From contig NZ_JAGKSP010000002.1 of the NCBI RefSeq assembly GCF_017942085.1, positions 434,001 through 498,000 of the forward strand: DNA of 64,000 bases, in the 5' to 3' direction. A program made the position numbers and the translations under genes. Below the pieces are notes generated by a model. That model did no database searches and was not told where the DNA came from. It was given only the letters and a program-made list of their open reading frames with translations. Below are positions 51,222-58,553 of the stretch, piece by piece (the first letter of the stretch is position 1; the number at the start of each line of letters is the position of its first letter). The DNA comes from Paenibacillus lignilyticus. GTDB taxonomy: Bacteria; Bacillota; Bacilli; Paenibacillales; Paenibacillaceae.

Positions 51222-51300
51222 TGTTCAATTTTCCAAAGCCGCGCCGTTATTGGCTTTGCGTCATGGACCGCTCAACTTTCCGCAAGCGCTCAACTTTCCG
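51222..51300. promoter_or_regulatory. Direct repeats before the transporter operon
   Basis: CGCTCAACTTTCCG occurs at 51269-51282 and 51287-51300, period 18, and a weaker copy TGTTCAATTTTCCA lies at 51221-51234. Direct repeats with a period near 18-21 bp are usual AraC-family sites. They lie between the AraC-type gene and the transporter, about 100-175 bp upstream of the LplB-like start. Confidence 0.45.
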
Positions 51301-51370
51301 ATTTCAGCTTGTGAACGACAATAGAGGCCGCCCATGAGCAATGCTTCTGCTCGAGGACTGCCTCTATGAT

Positions 51371-53569
51371 TTACATCGCATGGCGCTTACGGAAATCAAC
51401 CGGCGATATGCCTTCCACTTTACGAAAAACGCGCCGGAACGTCGCCGCATTCAAGTAGCCGACATGCTCGCCGACTTCCTGGATGGAATCTCGCTCCTCA
51501 AGCAGCCGCTTCTTCGCTTCGGCGATACGCAGCTGGGACAAGTAATCCAGGAAGTTCTCGCCGAACTCTTCTTTAAAGAGCTGGCTGATGTATTTGGCAC
51601 TGATGCCGAATTTATCTCCGAGATATTCGAGCGACAGATCCGGATTCGCGTAATGTTGTCCAATATAGCCTCGAATGTTCTGCAGCAGCTGATGATGCAG
51701 ACGACTGCTGTACATTCGCCCCATTTTGTCGGCAAAGGACTGCAGGACCACACTGAACAGGCTTTGCAGCTCATCGAGCGTTTCGAAATCGTCAATGATT
51801 TGGCGCAAGTCTACCGCAGCCTCGGACATCCATACCTCATAATAATCCTTGGAAGCTTGTGAGAGCTGCAGATCCATATGGGCGACAAAATAACGGCACA
51901 GCTCGTCGATCTCGCTCTTGGGCAGGCAGCAGCTTCGCATACCGCTGAACATGGCATCGAAGCTCTCTCTCCAGTTCTCTTCATGAAGGCGAAATTGCTG
52001 AATCAACCGATGGATCGCCTGCAGATGTTTGTTGGTTGCTTTCGCCGAAGCGCCCTGCTGCGACTCGCCGTAATGGATGACCCGGTTGTGGCCAAGCGCC
52101 GCTTTGAACGTCAGCGCCTCCAAGGCTTGTTTGTTGGAAGCTCCCGCTCCTTCGGCAGCCGCCTCCCCAAGTCCGATGGTCACCGAGAAGGCCAGATGCT
52201 GATGAATCCACGCGGTAATGTGCTCGCAGATCGAATCTGCCTTTTCGGTCGAGGTGTCCGGCATGAATAGAATGCCTGTCATTTGCAGCTGGGTGGTCCA
52301 CTCCAGCCAGATCGGAATATCGTGCTGCGTGAACAATTCATGGGCCGCGCTGCTGATGACGAATTTGAATAGGGATTGGTCGCGGCTTTTATACTGATTG
52401 AACACTTGCTCCGGATGATCGATCTCAATGACGAATACCCGCTGCTTATCATGCTGCGGAAGTGCCGACAGGTCACCGGCTGCCGCCTGAGCGCCGCTCT
52501 CAAACTGCAGCAGCTCCCTGAAGATCGCATTCTGCTTCCGGGCAGCCGATGCTTCGGCTTCTTTGCGAAACAGCTTCGTCTGCTCGGCAAAGTTGTTGAT
52601 CGCCGTCTCGATGAACGTAAACTCATCCACCGCGAGCCTTCCCAGCGTCGGCTTCCCCGATCCGAATTGATCTTGGATGCGGAAGACGAGTTCTTCGATC
52701 GGCTTATAGTTTTTGCGCGTAATGTACACAATCGAAACGCCGCCCGCCAGAAAAATAATCAATCCCAGCACGAGCCAGATGCTGGAGAGGTTCGATATCA
52801 CGGACACCATTTTCCCGTTCACAATGCCGCTCTCCACCGTCCAGCCGGAATACGGCGATGCCAGGCTTGCGAGCACCTTCCCGGTTTCGGACGCCTCCCC
52901 CTGATTGAACAGCGACTTGCCTTCGCGATCGTATAACTGGACGAACGCTTGCTGCGGATCGTACATCTCCTTGATGATATTCCGAAGGGATGACGCCCTG
53001 ACATTCACGACAACGAGCCCGTCAGCGCCGGGTCCGACGGAAACCTTATGTACGAGGCTGATGACATTCTTGGGTTTCTGGGCAACCAGCTCGCGATAGG
53101 GGCGAATCGCGCTCCACGATGAGGAATTACTCTCCTTGCTGTACCGCTGGCTGCGAATAAAGGCGTTGTCTTCAAAGTCGTTCAACTTGGTCGTCGTCCC
53201 GCTGAAGACAATGCCATCCTTATAGCGGACCAAATAATAGGAGTCGATGATCGACATTTCCTGCTGTAATTGCAGCATCCGATTCACAACCTGATAGTTC
53301 AGAAATACGTTGTCGCTGCCCTTCTCGAGGAAGAAATCATTCAGAAGCTTGCTGGATACCAGCTCGCGTATCATCATCGTGTCCAGCGTTTTCAAGCTGA
53401 CATCGACGGTTTGGAGCAGCTGCCCCGCGAACACTTTACTGGATTCTTTGGTATTCCGGTTGTTTTGCTCGACGAGCGTCTGGAAGAATACGAAGAAGAG
53501 GAAGGAGAACATGATGAAGAATATGGGGAGGTAGGACCAGATCATCTTTCGCAGCCATATACGGGTCAA
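51371..53569 (-). CDS. Membrane-bound AraC-family regulator (YesS/YtdP type)
   Basis: 732 residues. Membrane segment 1 (SYLPIFFIMFSFLFFVFFQT, about 13-32), an extracellular sensor region of about 230 residues of dCache type (IDSYYLVRYKDGIVFSGTTT), membrane segment 2 near 268-288 (SIWLVLGLIIFLAGGVSIVY), a cytoplasmic middle region, and a C-terminal double helix-turn-helix near 635-732 (LSLEYLGDKFGISAKYISQL, then EVGEHVGYLNAATFRRVFRK). Regulators of this layout lie next to LplABC-like importers and respond to oligosaccharides, or their binding proteins, outside the cell. It is the gene directly upstream of the importer, which it probably activates. Confidence 0.93.
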   Translation of the reverse strand: MTRIWLRKMIWSYLPIFFIMFSFLFFVFFQTLVEQNNRNTKESSKVFAGQLLQTVDVSLKTLDTMMIRELVSSKLLNDFFLEKGSDNVFLNYQVVNRMLQLQQEMSIIDSYYLVRYKDGIVFSGTTTKLNDFEDNAFIRSQRYSKESNSSSWSAIRPYRELVAQKPKNVISLVHKVSVGPGADGLVVVNVRASSLRNIIKEMYDPQQAFVQLYDREGKSLFNQGEASETGKVLASLASPYSGWTVESGIVNGKMVSVISNLSSIWLVLGLIIFLAGGVSIVYITRKNYKPIEELVFRIQDQFGSGKPTLGRLAVDEFTFIETAINNFAEQTKLFRKEAEASAARKQNAIFRELLQFESGAQAAAGDLSALPQHDKQRVFVIEIDHPEQVFNQYKSRDQSLFKFVISSAAHELFTQHDIPIWLEWTTQLQMTGILFMPDTSTEKADSICEHITAWIHQHLAFSVTIGLGEAAAEGAGASNKQALEALTFKAALGHNRVIHYGESQQGASAKATNKHLQAIHRLIQQFRLHEENWRESFDAMFSGMRSCCLPKSEIDELCRYFVAHMDLQLSQASKDYYEVWMSEAAVDLRQIIDDFETLDELQSLFSVVLQSFADKMGRMYSSRLHHQLLQNIRGYIGQHYANPDLSLEYLGDKFGISAKYISQLFKEEFGENFLDYLSQLRIAEAKKRLLEERDSIQEVGEHVGYLNAATFRRVFRKVEGISPVDFRKRHAM

Positions 53570-53773
53570 ATTACCACCATTCCTTTATAAGGAAGTTTGC
53601 ACGCATTCATAGGCAATCCCACGATGTAAACGCATTCACGCATTCCTTCTCATTATACCCTTAGGCGTATTCATCGTCTATGTTGGGCTTGGAAGGTCAA
53701 TAACTTTTTTTCCAAATTATTGATGATGCTCCTGTTCAGACATTCTGATCTGCATGATCCCCATCAAATAACG
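53570..53773. other. Gap upstream of the AraC-type regulator
   Basis: No gene is supported. The segment next to 53569 should hold the regulator's promoter, but no convincing -35/-10 pair or operator was picked out. Confidence 0.3.
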
Positions 53774-53808
53774 AAGTCCCGATGATCCGTTAAGGACCAT
53801 CAGGACTT
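53774..53808 (-). terminator. Possible terminator of the 44-aa gene
   Basis: Interrupted stem AAGTCC-GATG-TCC / GGA-CATC-GGACTT around GTTAA, 38 bp downstream of the stop codon of the small minus-strand gene. The T-tail is weak. Confidence 0.55.
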
Positions 53809-53845
53809 TGAATGTTCGCCGCATTGGCGGCTTTATTAGAGAGGG

Positions 53846-53980
53846 CTATTTCGTTTTGCGTTTGAACTTCTCCAGCATGGCCTCTCTGCGAGAACGCCGA
53901 TTGTCCAAAATCTCTTCTTGCGTTCGGTCTTTGACGGGAACGGGCTTCGGACGAAACGGAACAATCTTCTTCTTACTCAT
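53846..53980 (-). CDS. Small basic protein, 44 aa
   Basis: The frame encodes MSKKKIVPFRPKPVPVKDRT, then QEEILDNRRSRREAMLEKFK and RKTK, and is preceded by AAGGGTG about 8 bp upstream of the ATG. It is highly basic (about one third Lys/Arg) with a Pro-rich start and a helical end. There is no signal peptide. The good ribosome site, hairpin downstream and plausible composition support a real gene; a plus-strand frame over the same bases has none of these. It may bind nucleic acid or ribosomes, which is a guess from charge alone. Confidence 0.6.
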   Translation of the reverse strand: MSKKKIVPFRPKPVPVKDRTQEEILDNRRSRREAMLEKFKRKTK

Positions 53981-54042
53981 ACTATTCACCCTTCTTGAGA
54001 GAATAGTAGTCAGTGTTCCCCTGAATTCAATCTATTAAACAG

Positions 54043-54073
54043 AAAAAGCCTCTTGGTTTCTACCAAAAGGCTT
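54043..54073 (-). terminator. Terminator of the 374-aa / 59-aa gene pair
   Basis: Stem AAGCCTCTTGGT / ACCAAAAGGCTT with a mismatch in the middle and a TTCT loop, preceded by AAAAA on the plus strand. It lies directly after the stop codon of the 59-aa gene. Confidence 0.85.
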
Positions 54074-54078
54074 CACTA

Positions 54079-54258
54079 TTATCGCGTTAATTGATATAGA
54101 CGTTCGATGGTTTGCTCTGTCGTGGAAGTTAGTTGACCAATCCGCTTCAGCAGCTGCTCACGCTGTTCTCGGCGTTTCTGAATAATCGATTGTTGCGAAA
54201 CATCCTTCACCACTCGAATCGTACTGGCAAATTCAGCCACATTATTGTGCTCCGGCAT
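54079..54258 (-). CDS. Small hypothetical protein, 59 aa
   Basis: MPEHNNVAEFASTIRVVKDV, then SQQSIIQKRREQREQLLKRI and GQLTSTTEQTIERLYQLTR. The second half is one long amphipathic helix, probably coiled coil. ATG at 54258 has AAGGAGG 9 bp upstream. It overlaps the end of the 374-aa membrane protein gene by 17 bp in another frame, which indicates translational coupling and a joint role. No family is recognised. Confidence 0.7.
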   Translation of the reverse strand: MPEHNNVAEFASTIRVVKDVSQQSIIQKRREQREQLLKRIGQLTSTTEQTIERLYQLTR

Positions 54259-55366
54259 CCAAGTCAACCTCCTTCTGAGAAAGCATTCGTTTCTGGATCG
54301 TAAGACAGAAGGCGTGGATAACTCTGCGAATCTGTCTTGACTCTATGATATCATTATCCAAAATCAGAGACAAGGCACGCTCATCGTCATCATCGAAGTG
54401 AAAACACCACACCCACGTCTCCTCCTCCAGCATGTCCATGCGAAAGGCAACAACATGTCTTCCCGGATACGGATTATTGGAGTAGGCTTGTCCCATCATA
54501 TCCTTAGCCGCGGCTACAGCTGCAAAATCTTGATCGCTTTCCAAATCAAGATCCCTTTTCTTCCCCGTGGTTCCCTTGTCCATCATTAGTTTGAGGGTAT
54601 TTCCCTCCTGCCGGTATAAAGAGAAGCCGGATATGAAATCCAGATCGGTAAAGGCTAGCGCGTCATTCACGTATCGATATTGATTCTCCGTGATTGCCTT
54701 TAGAACCTTGGTTAACGTGTAGACCGCGCTGTCCGACTCTACCAATTCATCCTTCAGCGTAGCGATTGCCGCTTCCTGCTCGGTAATGGTACTCTTCAGC
54801 TCAGCAATGCTGGTTTGCATAAAATCATGCTGACTTTGCGAGTAGGCCACAACGTAAGCGACGCTTGAGGGATCTTGGTCATGCTGGCTGAATACGGCAT
54901 TAACGAGATTATATAAGCCTTCGAAAGTAAAGTCGTCCTTCTTCACAAAGGGAGCCCATACCTGTTCGTACTCGCGCGGACGTTTAGCCTTGAAGGCTTC
55001 CACATGAAACTCAGGCTGTCCGATTGCGGCCATTTTATGGATATAGGCTTGGACGAGCAAATAATAGATGATGATCATTAGCGCCAAAGCTGCCAAAATA
55101 CCGATCCAGAGCGGCCACTGCGCGTAGTTCCCCGCTGTAACTCCCGCTGCAATAGGCCCGATTATGGGCAGCGTCGTCCAGGAGATCCCTTTGAGCAGCT
55201 TAGCCTGCTTGAAATAGCCGCTAACCGTTTTCACCGGCCCCTTCCAAGCCTTGCCGCGCCATCGTTCCCCATTTTGATTACGCATTGTTTTGATGATCGG
55301 GTCTATGTCGCCCTTGATCCCGCTCAGGTAGCTATGATAATTGGTCTGAATCGATTTGATTACCAT
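54242..55366 (-). CDS. Membrane protein with coiled coil and GAF-like C-terminus, function unknown
   Basis: 374 residues. The N-terminal 60 residues are basic. Two membrane segments follow (TTLPIIGPIAAGVTAG near 65-80 and WPLWIGILAALALMIIIYYL near 84-104). Residues 180-215 form a coiled coil (SIAELKSTITEQEAAIATLK). The rest (TLTKVLKAITENQYRYVNDA, FISGFSLYRQEGNTLKLMMD and HVVAFRMDMLEEETWVWCFH) has the look of a GAF domain. It could be a membrane-bound sensor without an output domain, passing its signal to the coupled 59-aa protein. No named family was recognised. The gene is isolated apart from that partner. Confidence 0.75.
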   Translation of the reverse strand: MVIKSIQTNYHSYLSGIKGDIDPIIKTMRNQNGERWRGKAWKGPVKTVSGYFKQAKLLKGISWTTLPIIGPIAAGVTAGNYAQWPLWIGILAALALMIIIYYLLVQAYIHKMAAIGQPEFHVEAFKAKRPREYEQVWAPFVKKDDFTFEGLYNLVNAVFSQHDQDPSSVAYVVAYSQSQHDFMQTSIAELKSTITEQEAAIATLKDELVESDSAVYTLTKVLKAITENQYRYVNDALAFTDLDFISGFSLYRQEGNTLKLMMDKGTTGKKRDLDLESDQDFAAVAAAKDMMGQAYSNNPYPGRHVVAFRMDMLEEETWVWCFHFDDDDERALSLILDNDIIESRQIRRVIHAFCLTIQKRMLSQKEVDLDAGAQ

Positions 55367-55458
55367 TCCTGATTAGTCACCTCAATTCATGATACAACAA
55401 CCATGCGGACAAAGCCTAGATTTACTTGATAAATTTTCAAACAGGCATTGGTAGCTCA

Positions 55459-55545
55459 CGCTAACGAATCGTACTGGCCTTATTTGCTGCCAAACTGCCG
55501 CTTTTCGCTCCAACTGCTCCAAATAGCGCTCCCACTATTCGCAAG
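55459..55545. repeat. Degenerate family A pair
   Basis: CTAACGAATCGTACTGGCC followed by TTATTTG at 55460-55486 is a good direct copy. CAAATAGCGCTCCCACTATT with CGCAAGAG at 55519-55545 is a decayed inverted copy. The pair spans about 87 bp, which would be the inner half of a full four-copy locus. The rest of the gap up to 55662 is AT-rich and probably holds the SPFH promoter. Confidence 0.65.
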
Positions 55546-55662
55546 AGCTGACGGCATGCAAAAAATAATGAAACTTTCTTCATAAAAAAATGTAAATTAC
55601 TACTAAATGTGATATCATATAAATATCAACATACTATCTAAGAAAGCATGAGGTGTCCCCCG

Positions 55663-56532
55663 ATGATCGAAAGGAAAGCTTGGTACGTAAATGGGTTTGT
55701 TGCACTGCTGATCCTTGCCGTACTGCTGGCAGGCATCGTTGTTTGTTTAGTCATGGGAGTAGGTGAATCACCTAACTGGATTCTTATCTCCTGTTCTGTG
55801 GTACTCACGCTGCTATTTCTCATTGGATTGAGTTCCCTGGTTATCGTGCAGCCCAATCAAGGCAAAGTCATTACCTTCTTCGGAAAATATGTCGGCACCG
55901 TGCTGGACAGCGGTTTTTGGATGGTTATGCCCTTCGCCGCCCAACGAACCGTATCGCTGAAGGTACGCAATTTCAACAGCCAACAGCTCAAAGTAAACGA
56001 CGCGGAAGGAAATCCGGTGGAAATCGCGGCTGTTGTCGTCTTTAAGGTCGTCGATACGGCTAAAGCTTCCTTTGAAGTTGACCAGTATGAGAAGTTCGTA
56101 GAGATTCAGAGTGAAACGGCTGTCCGGCATATCGCCGCCCAATATCCGTACGATAACTTCGCGGATACCGATAAGCACTCCTTGCGCGGTAACGCGGATG
56201 AGGTCGCAAATGAATTGATGGCCGATTTGCAGAACCGTTTGGCCATTGCCGGAGTTCAAATTTTGGAAACCCGTCTTACCCACTTAGCCTACGCCCAAGA
56301 AATCGCCAGCGCCATGCTGCAGCGTCAGCAAGCATCCGCGATTGTAGCCGCTCGTCATCTCATCGTGGAAGGCGCCGTCGGCATGGTCGACATGGCTTTG
56401 CGCCGCTTGGAGGAGAAAGGCATCACCCTTGACAGCGAGCGCCGTGCCGCGATGACAAACAATCTTATGGTGGCGATCGTATCCGATAAAGGCGCGACCC
56501 CGGTCATTAACGCGGGCACGCTGTATACGTAA
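55663..56532 (+). CDS. SPFH/Band 7 family membrane protein
   Basis: 289 residues from ATG at 55663 (GAGGTGT upstream; the open frame begins five codons earlier). Two membrane segments near 8-31 and 40-62 are followed by an SPFH domain: LVIVQPNQGKVITFFGKYVG, PFAAQRTVSLKVRNFNSQQL, VNDAEGNPVEIAAVVVFKVV and FVEIQSETAVRHIAAQYPYD. The C-terminal helix has RLTHLAYAQEIASAMLQRQQ. Such proteins build ring-like scaffolds in membrane microdomains and often assist proteases or stress responses. It is followed at 13 bp by a gene for an Arc-like protein, a recurring pair in Bacillales. Confidence 0.9.
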   Translation: MIERKAWYVNGFVALLILAVLLAGIVVCLVMGVGESPNWILISCSVVLTLLFLIGLSSLVIVQPNQGKVITFFGKYVGTVLDSGFWMVMPFAAQRTVSLKVRNFNSQQLKVNDAEGNPVEIAAVVVFKVVDTAKASFEVDQYEKFVEIQSETAVRHIAAQYPYDNFADTDKHSLRGNADEVANELMADLQNRLAIAGVQILETRLTHLAYAQEIASAMLQRQQASAIVAARHLIVEGAVGMVDMALRRLEEKGITLDSERRAAMTNNLMVAIVSDKGATPVINAGTLYT

Positions 56533-56545
56533 GGTGTGATGACTT

Positions 56546-56734
56546 ATCTCAACCGATAAGAAAGCTTTTCTGCTTCGACTCGATCCCGTCATCTACCGCG
56601 CGCTTGAGCAATGGGCCAACGATGAATTCCGCAGCGTTAACGGGCATCTCGAATTTGTCATTCGCGAGGCGTTAAAGCAGGCGAATCGCTTGCCCGGTCA
56701 ACCGAAACCGATTCCGCCGGATGAAACGGAGTAG
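56546..56734 (+). CDS. Arc-like ribbon-helix-helix protein coupled to the SPFH gene, no standard start codon
   Basis: The frame reads STDKKAFLLRLDPVIYRALE, then QWANDEFRSVNGHLEFVIRE and ALKQANRLPGQPKPIPPDET with a final E: a complete Arc/CopG-type ribbon-helix-helix protein. These are known next to SPFH genes. The expected first codon is ATC at 56546, with AAGGTG 10 bp upstream; no ATG, GTG or TTG exists between the in-frame stop at 56540 and the conserved KKAF. The protein either starts at ATC, is silenced by a start-codon mutation, or the base is a sequencing error. The C-terminus and spacing are otherwise normal. Confidence 0.65.
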   Translation: MSTDKKAFLLRLDPVIYRALEQWANDEFRSVNGHLEFVIREALKQANRLPGQPKPIPPDETE

Positions 56735-56817
56735 CGAACCTGCCAAACAACCGCATCCAATGGATGCGGTTGTCGTACGGAATCATGTACATTTTCTGCA
56801 GTGACGAAGACATGCCG

Positions 56818-56846
56818 AGACCCGATCATATATGATCGGGTCTTTC
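56818..56846 (+). terminator. Terminator of the SPFH/Arc-like pair
   Basis: A perfect 26-bp inverted repeat, AGACCCGATCATA and its complement, followed by TTTC. A second hairpin, CAACCGCATCC / GGATGCGGTTG, lies closer at 56748-56772. Confidence 0.85.
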
Positions 56847-56888
56847 TGTATCCCATCCGTCTCCCTAAGTTATAGAATAATTAGTTAA

Positions 56889-57203
56889 TCAATCGCGACT
56901 TGCAGGAATCGTCCCATGGGGAATGTGCAGGAGTTCTTCGCAGATTGTCCAAAGCTTCTCAGCCGACGCCGGATCAATGGCCCATGGACGGACTCCGCGA
57001 TGAAGTTGGCTGTCTGCGGATACAATCTCTGCGATATCGCCATCTTCGCAATAGACGCCGCCTTTATCATTCAGCATCGGACTGACTGCGCACCAAATGG
57101 CTGTGGCGGCGCCTTGCTCGGCGGTTTTGAAGCCTCCGGAGGATGTATAAGTGCCGTCTTCGTTCCGTCTCACACCCCAAGCAGCCAACTCCTCATTGCT
57201 CAT
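56889..57203 (-). pseudogene. C-terminal fragment of a short-chain dehydrogenase
   Basis: 104 residues: WGVRRNEDGTYTSSGGFKTA, EQGAATAIWCAVSPMLNDKG, then GVYCEDGDIAEIV and RGVRPWAIDPASAEKLWTIC. This is the end of a roughly 310-residue SDR of the retinol-dehydrogenase-like group, whose usual ending is K-T-x-x-Q-G-A-A-T, GVYCED and PWAxDPxxAxxLW. The cofactor-binding and catalytic parts are missing, and the 42 bp up to the next gene do not hold them. The ATG used by the open frame is internal. A relic of a deletion. Confidence 0.78.
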
Positions 57204-57245
57204 GATGACGTGATAGTCCCTACCTCTCCGGCTGTTCAGGCACGC

Positions 57246-57911
57246 TTACGCTTTCTTCAGCGTCCTGCGGCGCTTCCACAACGCCGCGCAGAGCGCCAAG
57301 AGCAGCGATAGACCGGCAAGTCCGCCCAGCTTGACCATGGTTTGCGACGGCACAGCCGACCATCGACGCGCAGCAGCTTTGCCGTGGTTCCAGATAAATG
57401 AAGAAGCGGCTTTCGTAAACACGACGTCCTTTGTCTCTCCCGCTATCTGAATATGAGCCATGTTGAGATGGTGGACAAAGCCTTCCTTTTGAAAGAATGC
57501 GTACTCGATATCGAGATTCTCGACCGGCTCCGCGAACGTAAACAGCAAATCGGCTCGCACCATGGGCAGCTTGCCCTTCTCCGTCAGTCGAATCTCCCCA
57601 ATTACGGGTTCCGCCGAAGCTCCGCCGCTTGATAGCTGCAAACCGGTTCCCATGAACGCCTTCAATGCTTCCGTCTGGGTTTTGACTTCCGCTTCGTCCA
57701 CGTAACCGTCCGAATTGAGATCCAAATCAACGAATTCCATAAGCTGATAAGGATCCATATACAACGCGTACTCGACCGTATCGCCTTCGACTGCAACGTC
57801 CGAATAACCGACCGGCTCGAAATGCGCCGATGCTGCGATCGGCCAAGCGGCAAGCAAAGCGGCCCCAAGCAGGAGGCCTGCCATGTATCTCTTGATCTTC
57901 ATTACGTTCAT
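57246..57911 (-). CDS. Exported, membrane-anchored EF-hand protein paired with HupE
   Basis: 221 residues. A signal peptide ends near residue 29 (ASAHFEPV). An EF-hand loop D64-L-N-S-D-G-Y-V-D-E-A-E75 is the clearest motif and should bind calcium. A beta-rich region (EYAFFQKEGFVHHLNMAHIQ) follows, and a C-terminal membrane segment with a KRRR stop (LAGLSLLLALCAALWKRRRT) anchors it outside. HupE/UreJ-type proteins often have such an exported domain in the same chain; here it is a separate gene 16 bp after the HupE-like gene. It may collect a metal for that protein. The role is inferred. Confidence 0.8.
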   Translation of the reverse strand: MNVMKIKRYMAGLLLGAALLAAWPIAASAHFEPVGYSDVAVEGDTVEYALYMDPYQLMEFVDLDLNSDGYVDEAEVKTQTEALKAFMGTGLQLSSGGASAEPVIGEIRLTEKGKLPMVRADLLFTFAEPVENLDIEYAFFQKEGFVHHLNMAHIQIAGETKDVVFTKAASSFIWNHGKAAARRWSAVPSQTMVKLGGLAGLSLLLALCAALWKRRRTLKKA

Positions 57912-57927
57912 AGACTCTCCCCGCCGA

Positions 57928-58479
57928 TTAAAGAAATTGCTGCGTCATGCGCTCGACAAACCAATACAACCCGAAGCATGCCACTACCGCGGATCCCCCG
58001 GATACGAGAATTCGCTCGTCCAGTTTCGTCTGCTTAAACGCCCAGATCAACGGCAGCACGGCAGCCAGAACCATGATTTGACCAACCTCGACGCCGAGAT
58101 TGAATGAAAAGAGCGGCACCACGAATTCGTCCGACAGCTTCCCGCGCAAAATCTCCGAGAAACCGAAGCCGTGAATCAATCCGAAGAAGAGCGTTACGAT
58201 CCAGCGGTGGTTCAATTTTTTGAGGAACAGGTTCTCAATGGTGATGTACACAATCGACAGCGCTATGAGCGGCTCGATGATCGACGGCGACAGACTGACG
58301 AGCTCCAGCGAGGACAAAGCGAGCGTCACGCAGTGCCCCACCGTAAAGGCAGTGAGCACCTTCAAAATATCGAGCTTCGACATTCTCGCGATAATCAGTC
58401 CGCACAGAAACAGCAGGTGATCGTACCCCGATAAAATATGTTCGATGCCCATGGACAAGTATTGCAAAAAATTCCCCAC
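57928..58479 (-). CDS. HupE/UreJ-family membrane protein
   Basis: 183 residues with about six membrane segments. The start FLQYLSMGIEHILSGYDHLL carries the H-x6-D-H pattern of HupE/UreJ proteins, and LTAFTVGHCVTLALSSLELV and FFGLIHGFGFSEILRGKL supply further conserved histidines. The family is linked to nickel or cobalt uptake for hydrogenase and urease, but no such enzymes are in the window. It forms an operon with the exported EF-hand protein, and lies 74 bp from the 3' end of the PHP surface protein gene, with a terminator in between. Confidence 0.88.
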   Translation of the reverse strand: MGNFLQYLSMGIEHILSGYDHLLFLCGLIIARMSKLDILKVLTAFTVGHCVTLALSSLELVSLSPSIIEPLIALSIVYITIENLFLKKLNHRWIVTLFFGLIHGFGFSEILRGKLSDEFVVPLFSFNLGVEVGQIMVLAAVLPLIWAFKQTKLDERILVSGGSAVVACFGLYWFVERMTQQFL

Positions 58480-58509
58480 TATAACAAGCTCCTTCCGGCT
58501 AAGAAACAG

Positions 58510-58539
58510 CCGGGAATACGGAGTATTCCGTATTCCCGG
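58510..58539 (-). terminator. Terminator of the PHP surface protein gene
   Basis: Perfect 13-bp stem CCGGGAATACGGA / TCCGTATTCCCGG with a GTAT loop, followed on the minus strand by TGTTTCTT. Confidence 0.85.
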
Positions 58540-58553
58540 ACCGATGAATGCTA

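Noticed and set aside
53808..54038. 76-codon plus-strand frame
   Set aside because: The opposite strand carries a better 44-aa gene with ribosome site and terminator-like hairpin.
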